From an uncultured Moheibacter sp. (GTDB taxonomy: Bacteria > Bacteroidota > Bacteroidia > Flavobacteriales > Weeksellaceae), in NCBI GenBank assembly GCA_937875605.1, contig CALLXZ010000528.1, positions 1 through 11,427 on the forward strand: DNA of 11,427 bases, given 5' to 3'. The stretch's first letter is position 1. Each line of letters opens with the position of its first letter. The position numbers were made by a program, and so were the translations under genes. The notes below the pieces were generated by a model. The model was not told the DNA's origin. It saw only the letters and a list, made by a program, of their open reading frames with translations, and made no database searches. Of the stretch, positions 7,822 through 11,427 are shown in pieces.

Positions 7822-8577
7822 ATGCGTGATTACAACGAATTTGCCCAATCTGAACTCGACAAATTAATTCCAATTCAGGATAAATTTAAGGCTGAATTTA
7901 ATATTGATTCATTTGTTAATTGGTTTTATGATAGTGATTTCCACATTTTGCGATTATACAATGATGAAAATGATGAAATTTTCTTCAAATATATTCCAAT
8001 CGGAACTTTTTCATTTTCATCTGAAACTTGGATGTGGAGTTGGTTTAACAACTATTTATCAGAAAGTAACAAGTCAGAGACATTAAAAATAAAAGACTTT
8101 GGCGAAGAAAATTCTTTCAAAAAATTATATGAAGGAACTTTTCCAAGTGATAAATTTGATGGATGGGAATTTCTTGCAATAAGCTATAAAATATTGGGAG
8201 GAATTGGAGTCTACAATGTTATAACAGATAATCTCAATTTCTATTTGCTTTTAACAGAACAAATTACAAACAACAACAATCCAGAAATTAAAATGCTAAA
8301 ACAGAAGAAAATGGATTGTGGAAACCACGGATTTAAACGACCTGCTTATGTTTGTCAACATTTAAATTTACAAACTGCAGTTGGATTTGAAGAGGCATTT
8401 GAAACATATGAAGGAATGGAATTGGACGATGAGGATGATTTTCAGGCTTGGTGCAACGAATGTGAAAAAGTAAGAATAAAGTATGATGGCTGGAATGAAG
8501 AATCAGAAAAATTTGCACAGATAAAATTAGTGTGCGAGGATTGTTATTTTGAGATGAAAAAAATAAATAATCCATAA
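7822..8577 (+). CDS. Cassette 2: DUF6882-like protein with Cys-rich zinc-ribbon-like tail
   Basis: A 251-residue protein without a signal peptide or membrane segment, so probably cytosolic. Residues about 28-145 (FVNWFYDSDF, then IPIGTFSFSSETWMWSWFN, DFGEENSF, GWEFLAISYKILGGIGVY) resemble the DUF6882 family; this is recalled by pattern and not searched. The C-terminal third carries three metal-ligand groups: C166-x2-H169 with C178-x-H180, CNEC (211-214) and CEDC (238-241). This suggests one or two zinc sites. A conserved-looking W-C-x2-C...GW...F..IKLVCxxCY pattern seems to be a recurrent module in uncharacterised bacterial proteins. Its function is unknown, and an immunity or stress role would be a guess. 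The start is 21 bases inside the cassette and the stop is 7 bases before the closing end. Confidence 0.75.
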   Translation: MRDYNEFAQSELDKLIPIQDKFKAEFNIDSFVNWFYDSDFHILRLYNDENDEIFFKYIPIGTFSFSSETWMWSWFNNYLSESNKSETLKIKDFGEENSFKKLYEGTFPSDKFDGWEFLAISYKILGGIGVYNVITDNLNFYLLLTEQITNNNNPEIKMLKQKKMDCGNHGFKRPAYVCQHLNLQTAVGFEEAFETYEGMELDDEDDFQAWCNECEKVRIKYDGWNEESEKFAQIKLVCEDCYFEMKKINNP

Positions 8578-8584
8578 AAAAAAC

Positions 8585-8787
8585 TACGGCTAACAAGGTA
8601 TTGCCAAAAGCGGGGCTGAAAGGCTAAATTGAAGGTTCGTCCTCCTATTTCCGCCAAAAACGAATTTTATTCGTTTTTTATTTTTAAATTTAACTCATAA
8701 TAATTCGTTTTGGCTTGCCTCGGTGCAAAATCGAAACTTTCGGCTTCGATTTCCCCGCCTTCGGCAATACCCAAAACGTTGTACGAC
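8585..8787 (+). repeat. Cassette repeat R2 (attC-like folded element)
   Basis: A 203-base element from TACGGCTAAC (end of cassette 2) to GTTGTACGAC (start of cassette 3). Outer arms GGTATTGCCAAAAGCGGGG (8597-8615) and CCCCGCCTTCGGCAATACC (8753-8771) pair at 17 of 19 positions; the two exceptions can be wobble pairs. The internal hairpin AAAAACGAAT-TTT-ATTCGTTTTT (8656-8678) has a second, distal 3' strand ATTCGTTTTGGC at 8703-8714 that pairs with GCCAAAAACGAAT with one extra A. A third hairpin AAATCGAA/TTCGATTT is at 8728-8752. The fold matches R1 although most stem sequences differ. Confidence 0.85.
8656..8685 (+). terminator. Possible terminator-like hairpin within R2
   Basis: A 10-bp stem with a TTT loop is followed by T, A and a T run at 8679-8685. 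It may stop transcription out of cassette 2. It is also part of the conserved repeat fold, so termination may be only a side effect. Confidence 0.35.
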
Positions 8788-8806
8788 ATTTATCACAATC
8801 TGTAAT

Positions 8807-9241
8807 ATGAAAAATCTATTTCAATTTTCACTTGCACTTTTTTTTATTTCTTTATTGAATAGTTGTAGTTTCGTATCTATATTTTTTGTTCAGAATTTAA
8901 AAGATGAAGACGTAAAAATAGATATTGAATTTGAGCATATTATTAACGAAGAAGAGTTAAAAAACATCCCTTCACTTTTTACAAGTAATGTTGATAATCT
9001 GAAAGATTTTTTCAATGATGAAAAGAAAACTAAAATAGAATATAAAAAAGTTGACGAAAGGACTATTTCAATTATTCTTCCCAAAAGGTCAATTACTAAA
9101 ATTGATAACACTATTAATAAGAGAACGAATATTACAAAAATTATGATTACATATATTAATCAAACAGTCGAATATGAAAGAAATGAACTTTTAAAAAAAT
9201 CAAAATTTAAAAGACGTGGAATTCTATTACAATTAAAATAA
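8807..9241 (+). CDS. Cassette 3: putative lipoprotein of unknown function
   Basis: A 144-residue protein. The start is the ATG at 8807 (MKNLFQFSLALFFISLLNSC), which directly gives a lipoprotein signal peptide with lipobox LNSC and acylated Cys20. The reading frame is open upstream to 8723, but that extension lies in repeat R2 and across the cassette junction, and it would bury the signal. The mature part is short and charged: EDVKIDIEFEHIINEEELKN, then a lysine-rich middle and a basic C-terminus (KKSKFKRRGILLQLK). I do not recognise it. The stop is 2 bases before the closing inverted end, and the gene is very AT-rich. Confidence 0.72.
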   Translation: MKNLFQFSLALFFISLLNSCSFVSIFFVQNLKDEDVKIDIEFEHIINEEELKNIPSLFTSNVDNLKDFFNDEKKTKIEYKKVDERTISIILPKRSITKIDNTINKRTNITKIMITYINQTVEYERNELLKKSKFKRRGILLQLK

Positions 9242-9243
9242 AC

Positions 9244-9442
9244 GTCGTACAACATTGGTTTGGCGAAATGGCGGTTATCATCAAACTCGAAGTTTTGTGC
9301 TTTTTTTCACGCCAAATGCGTTTCGCATTTGTTTTTTCGTTAAGTTTACAAACACGAAAACGCATTGGCTTAGTTTCGGCTGAATCGAACTTAGGCTCGA
9401 TTCAATCCGAAACTATCGCCAAGCCCTGAACCGTTGTGCGAT
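9244..9442 (+). repeat. Cassette repeat R3 (attC-like folded element)
   Basis: A 199-base element from GTCGTACAAC (end of cassette 3) to GTTGTGCGAT (start of cassette 4). Outer arms GGTTTGGCGA (9257-9266) and TCGCCAAGCC (9416-9425) pair at 9 of 10, with the exception a possible wobble. The internal hairpin CAAATGCG-TTT-CGCATTTG (9313-9331) has a competing distal strand CGCATTGGC at 9361-9369. The right-hand hairpin TGAATCGA/TCGATTCA lies at 9381-9404, enclosed by AGTTTCGG and CCGAAACT. It has the same order of parts as R1 and R2. Confidence 0.85.
9313..9337 (+). terminator. Possible terminator-like hairpin within R3
   Basis: An 8-bp perfect stem with a TTT loop is followed directly by six T residues (9332-9337). 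This has the shape of an intrinsic terminator for the cassette 3 transcript, embedded in the conserved repeat fold. Confidence 0.45.
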
Positions 9443-9497
9443 ATGCTAAACCAACATTCTGCACAAATCAACAAATTGAAAACATCAAGGAAAGAAA

Positions 9498-9674
9498 ATG
9501 GAATATATTATTGGACTTTTGATAATTGGCATCATTGGAGGAACGTTAATTTGGTGGAAAACAAAACGTAAAAAATATGTCGTAATATACTCAATCACCG
9601 TATTGTTATTGTTGCTTTTACCTTGGATTTTGTTATTTATTGCATTTTCAAGTGGTGAAGAATTCCCTGGCTAA
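9498..9674 (+). CDS. Cassette 4, first gene: small two-helix membrane protein
   Basis: A 58-residue ORF. Residues about 3-20 (IIGLLIIGIIGGTLIWW) form one membrane helix, residues 21-26 (KTKRKK) a basic loop, and residues about 27-50 (YVVIYSITV, six Leu, PWILLFIAF) a second helix, ending in an acidic tail (GEEFPG). The positive-inside rule puts the loop in the cytosol and both ends outside it. No family is recognised. The ATG follows an A/G-rich AAGGAAAGAAA, more purine-rich than most sites here. It lies 65 bases inside cassette 4. The lipoprotein gene starts 4 bases after its stop in another frame, which suggests translational coupling and a two-gene cassette. Coding status is inferred from the clean hydropathy pattern and the spacing. 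Confidence 0.6.
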   Translation: MEYIIGLLIIGIIGGTLIWWKTKRKKYVVIYSITVLLLLLLPWILLFIAFSSGEEFPG

Positions 9675-9678
9675 ATCT

Positions 9679-10158
9679 ATGAAAATGAAAAAACTACTTA
9701 CACTTTTTATTCTCGCTTTCGCTTTGCAATCTTGTGAAAACAAAACGCAAAAAGAAATGGAAAACGAACCATTACAGCAAGTGGAAAACAGCAATATAGT
9801 TCATCCTTCCAAATACGATGATGTACAAAACGGAATTATTCTGGGAGAAGACGTTCAGGAAATAAACTGCTATGTAAAAGATATTTACGAGAAAGACGGC
9901 ATTATTTATGCTAACCTCGATTTTGTGGAAATCCAATATAAAAATGTTGACGAACGTGTTATAGTAAACAAAAATCCTAAAATCAGGACTTACATTATTG
10001 ACCTCTATACCAAAATCGCAACCAAAGACTGTAAAAAATTAGACGAATTGGAAATGCTGAAACTCAAAGATATTTTGCTGAAAGACAAAACTACTATTGT
10101 AATTGCTCGGTCAGAAAATGGAAAATTATTGGAGATTAATTTTGGTTGTTATGGATAA
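9679..10158 (+). CDS. Cassette 4, second gene: putative lipoprotein of unknown function
   Basis: A 159-residue protein with a typical lipoprotein signal (MKMKKLLTLFILAFALQSC, acylated Cys19), followed by a charged linker ENKTQKEMENEP. A longer in-frame start at 9640 lies inside the 58-aa gene and would spoil the signal, so 9679 is chosen; 9685 is also possible. The mature part alternates strands and polar loops (IILGEDVQEINCYVKDIYEK, IIYANLDFVEIQYK, IRTYIIDLYTK) and ends NFGCYG. Mature-region cysteines at 76, 121 and 157 could make a disulfide. No family is recognised. It begins 4 bases after the small membrane protein gene and ends 22 bases before the closing inverted end of the cassette. 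Confidence 0.75.
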   Translation: MKMKKLLTLFILAFALQSCENKTQKEMENEPLQQVENSNIVHPSKYDDVQNGIILGEDVQEINCYVKDIYEKDGIIYANLDFVEIQYKNVDERVIVNKNPKIRTYIIDLYTKIATKDCKKLDELEMLKLKDILLKDKTTIVIARSENGKLLEINFGCYG

Positions 10159-10180
10159 TAAATAAACACTAAAAAGCACA

Positions 10181-10380
10181 ATCGCACAACAAGGGTTTTG
10201 CAAAATGGCGGGGTTCGTCTAAGTTGAAAATTTCAGCTTCGTAATCCGCAAAAGCCAATTTTATTGGCTTTTTTTCATAAATTAGCAAATAGAAATTGGC
10301 TTTTGCTACGTGTCGTCTAAATCGAACTTTCAGTCCAATTCAATCCGCCACTATCGCCAATACTTTTTCCGGTGTGGCGC
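10181..10380 (+). repeat. Cassette repeat R4 (attC-like, mismatched arms)
   Basis: A 200-base element starting with ATCGCACAAC, which closes cassette 4. Its internal hairpin AAAAGCCAAT-TTT-ATTGGCTTTT (10250-10272) has a distal competing strand ATTGGCTTTTGC (10295-10306) that matches GCAAAAGCCAAT (10248-10259) at 12 of 12. The outer arms do not fit each other: the left reads GGGTTTTGCAAAATGGCGG (10193-10211), but the right reads CCGCCACTATCGCCAATAC (10345-10363). At the place of the next GTT end stands GGTGTGGCGC (10371-10380), a T-to-G change at the second base. The right half therefore seems to come from another repeat. Confidence 0.8.
10250..10275 (+). terminator. Possible terminator-like hairpin within R4
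   Basis: A 10-bp perfect stem with a TTT loop is followed by T residues to 10275. It could end the two-gene transcript of cassette 4. It occupies the same place in the repeat as the R2 and R3 hairpins. Confidence 0.45.
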
Positions 10381-10395
10381 AATTTTAAAATAAAG

Positions 10396-10713
10396 TTATC
10401 CAAGATTACTTATCGCCCAATTTTGAATTTCAGTAACAACAGGTTTTAATGAGAATCCTTTATCAGTTAGAGTATATTCAACAGTTGGTGGAACGGTCGC
10501 ATAAGCTTTTCTTCTAACAATTTTCTTTGCTTCAAGTTCTTTAAGCGTTTTCACTAACATTCTTGTATTAATTCCATTAATAGATTTTGAAAGTTCATTA
10601 TATCTCATTTTCCCATTCATTAGATTATTAATCACTGTCATAGTCCATTTCCCTGACAGAAGATCCATCGCTTCTTGGAAAGGGCAATATTGAAAATTTT
10701 TATCAGTTTTCAT
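10396..10713 (-). CDS. HxlR/MarR-DUF24 family winged-helix regulator
   Basis: A 105-residue transcription factor that fills a single HxlR domain. Visible signature: YCPFQEAMDLLSGKWTMTVI at the N-terminus with the conserved Cys10, the residue used for redox or electrophile sensing in several family members. It is followed by RYNELSKSINGINTRMLVKT (recognition helix region), LKELEAKKIVRRK, and the wing ending VEYTLTDKG, then the dimerisation helix. It is the only leftward gene in the accessory region and is transcribed divergently from the DUF6194 gene 114 bases away. HxlR regulators commonly control the divergent neighbour and themselves, so the DUF6194 gene is its likely target. The stop is 15 bases from the edge of R4. 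Confidence 0.9.
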   Translation of the reverse strand: MKTDKNFQYCPFQEAMDLLSGKWTMTVINNLMNGKMRYNELSKSINGINTRMLVKTLKELEAKKIVRRKAYATVPPTVEYTLTDKGFSLKPVVTEIQNWAISNLG

Positions 10714-10742
10714 TACTTAAAACTATTATTTATACTAATTAC

Positions 10743-10756
10743 TTTACTTTAGTAAA
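10743..10756. promoter_or_regulatory. Candidate HxlR operator palindrome
   Basis: TTTACT-TT-AGTAAA is a perfect dyad with 6-bp arms, 30 bases upstream of the hxlR start in the divergent intergenic region. TTAC/GTAA and TACT/AGTA half-sites are typical of characterised DUF24 regulators such as CatR and YodB. Further TACT copies flank it. Binding is inferred. Confidence 0.4.
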
Positions 10757-10779
10757 CTATATGCCAAATTGGTAACTTC

Positions 10780-10810
10780 TTGCAAATTTAAAATTTAAAA
10801 TTTAATTTTG
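10780..10810 (+). promoter_or_regulatory. Complete -33/-7 promoter of the DUF6194 gene
   Basis: TTG (10780-10782), a 20-base spacer, then TAATTTTG (10803-10810) fits the Bacteroidota promoter pattern TTG...TAnnTTTG. It gives a short leader before the ATG at 10828. The spacer consists almost wholly of three tandem AAATTTA heptamers (10784-10804). Confidence 0.65.
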
Positions 10811-10827
10811 TTGTAAATAATATTAAT

Positions 10828-11238
10828 ATGACAATCGAAGAAATTAAAACCTACCTTTTTGCTAATTTTAAAGATTTAACATTACTCGAAAACGATAATG
10901 ATTTATTCTTTATGCATAAAAAAAATGAAAAATTACCATTTGTTACTATAGTTACTAAAGATAATAATTATGATAATGTATCAAATTTAAATCAAGACGG
11001 ATTTTTCCGAATGAATTTTGCAATTGACAAAGAGACTTTTGAATCTAAATTTGGAGGCTTAACAGATAAGAAAAAACTTGAAGCTTATATGAATTTAGGA
11101 ATAGATTTTACTCAACAAGATATAATTATGCCTCACCCAACTTATGGATCAATGAATTGGGTATGTGTTATAAATCCTTCAAAAAATACATTTGAGTTAA
11201 TAAAGAAACATTTGCAAACAACTTTCGCAAAAATATAA
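10828..11238 (+). CDS. DUF6194 family protein
   Basis: A 136-residue soluble protein without a signal peptide. The sequence shows the pattern I associate with DUF6194: LPFVTIVTKDN, then SNLNQDGFFRMNFAIDKETFESKFG, then DIIMPHPTYGSMNWVCVINP and a final helix KNTFELIKKHL. The family has no established reaction. Proteins of similar build (YjbR/MmcQ-like, small alpha/beta) are common partners of stress regulators, but that link is only an analogy. It is divergent from the HxlR regulator and carries a strong-looking own promoter. Its stop is 3 bases before the AAC end of repeat R5, the same tight spacing as in the cassettes, although no matching left end is found for this unit. Confidence 0.8.
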   Translation: MTIEEIKTYLFANFKDLTLLENDNDLFFMHKKNEKLPFVTIVTKDNNYDNVSNLNQDGFFRMNFAIDKETFESKFGGLTDKKKLEAYMNLGIDFTQQDIIMPHPTYGSMNWVCVINPSKNTFELIKKHLQTTFAKI

Positions 11239-11241
11239 AAC

Positions 11242-11363
11242 TGTAGGTAACATTAGATTGGCAAAAGAGCAGAGTTAATTGCTAAGTTGAACTTTTGTGC
11301 TTTTTTATCCGCCGAATATATTCCAAATTTGCTCAGAAATTTGTAAGTTAGCTCTGTGGAAAC
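11242..11363 (+). repeat. Truncated cassette repeat R5
   Basis: It begins TGTAGGTAAC, in the position of a cassette-closing end, and continues with AGATTGGCAAAAGAGCAG, related to the R1 left arm. It then follows R1 closely, with 27 identical bases at 11337-11363 (R1 7703-7729). The central hairpin has lost pairing through substitutions (CGAATATATTCCAAATTTG), and similarity stops at 11363, so the right arm and the GTT end are missing. No GTTACCTACA partner was found upstream. Confidence 0.75.
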
Positions 11364-11393
11364 CTTCCCGACACGCTCGTCAAGACTAAAAAA

Positions 11394-11427
11394 ATGGATA
11401 TCATTATAAGAAAAGCTGAAGAAAAAG
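11394..11427 (+). CDS. Start of a probable GNAT acetyltransferase (cut by the window end)
   Basis: Only 11 codons are visible: MDIIIRKAEEK. This is a common opening for GNAT N-acetyltransferases (IxIRxAxxxD, the first strand of the fold). It begins 30 bases after the R5 similarity stops. The call rests on that short pattern alone. Confidence 0.45.
   Translation, partial: MDIIIRKAEEK

Larger units (their letters stand above)
7003..10380 (+). mobile_element. Integron-like gene cassette array of four units
   Basis: There are four consecutive units, each made of GTT+7 bases, gene(s), the reverse complement of those 10 bases, and a folded element of about 200 bases. By analogy with a G/TT cut, unit 1 spans 7004-7801, unit 2 7802-8778, unit 3 8779-9433 and unit 4 9434-10371. 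The paired ends are GTTAGCAGCA 7003-7012 with TGCTGCTAAC 7609-7618; GTTAGCCGTA 7801-7810 with TACGGCTAAC 8585-8594; GTTGTACGAC 8778-8787 with GTCGTACAAC 9244-9253; and GTTGTGCGAT 9433-9442 with ATCGCACAAC 10181-10190. All four pairs are perfect over 10 bp. Reading frames start 21-65 bases after the left end and stop 2-22 bases before the right end. No integrase is present in the window, so if this is an integron relative it is an integrase-less stretch or a distal part. Confidence 0.8.

Noticed and set aside
8723..8806. N-terminal extension of the cassette 3 gene
   Set aside because: The open frame begins inside repeat R2 and crosses the cassette junction. The ATG at 8807 gives a clean lipoprotein signal peptide.
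9640..9678. N-terminal extension of the second cassette 4 gene
   Set aside because: It lies inside the 58-aa membrane protein gene and would place polar residues before the lipoprotein signal that starts at 9679.
7609..11363. CRISPR array
   Set aside because: The repeats are about 200 bases long, differ in sequence, are separated by whole genes and are not regularly spaced. There are no cas genes.
7003..11363. Insertion sequences or MITEs
   Set aside because: No transposase and no target duplications were seen. The inverted ends pair across each gene and differ from unit to unit, unlike fixed IS or MITE termini.
1..11427. tRNA, rRNA or riboswitch genes
   Set aside because: No cloverleaf, rRNA segment or known riboswitch core was recognised by eye on either strand.
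7003..11427. A recombinase gene for the cassette array
   Set aside because: No reading frame shows tyrosine or serine recombinase motifs. If one exists it lies outside the window.

Overview
The window looks like a Bacteroidota chromosome, most likely a member of the Flavobacteriales. It is AT-rich. It carries a secreted subtilase with a type IX secretion (Por) C-terminal sorting domain, the rlmD-DUF6452-DUF6048 gene block, several TAnnTTTG -7 promoter elements, and no obvious Shine-Dalgarno sequences.

Left part (1-6900), core genome: mutS2 and a T9SS-exported S8 peptidase run rightward and end at a strong hairpin terminator. Converging on the same terminator is a leftward operon, rlmD (23S rRNA m5U methyltransferase), a DUF6452 lipoprotein and a DUF6048 outer-membrane-like protein, with overlapping genes (4 bp, then 44 bp).

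Right part (about 7000-11427), accessory: four cassette-like units in head-to-tail order, followed by a decayed end. Each unit starts with GTT plus seven variable bases. It then carries one or two short genes and ends, within 2 to 22 bases of the last stop codon, with the exact reverse complement of its own 10-base start. A folded element of about 200 bases then separates it from the next unit. The four 10-bp ends (GTTAGCAGCA, GTTAGCCGTA, GTTGTACGAC, GTTGTGCGAT) differ from one another, yet each is perfectly complementary to the far end of its own unit. The ends pair across the gene, not across the repeat. This is the geometry of integrated integron cassettes, where R' lies at the cassette start and R'' plus the attC body at its end. 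However, the elements are longer than most attC sites, do not fit the RYYYAAC/GTTRRRY consensus beyond GTT/AAC, and no integrase lies in the window. A TAnnTTTG promoter element sits four bases before the first unit and would start transcription at the junction, as an integron Pc promoter does.

Cargo: three unrelated small lipoproteins, a 58-aa two-helix membrane protein translationally coupled to one of them, and a cytosolic DUF6882-like protein with a zinc-ribbon-like tail. A divergent HxlR regulator/DUF6194 pair follows, but it lacks matching ends. The fourth repeat has mismatched arms and the fifth is truncated just before the start of a probable GNAT acetyltransferase, so the right side of the array appears rearranged.
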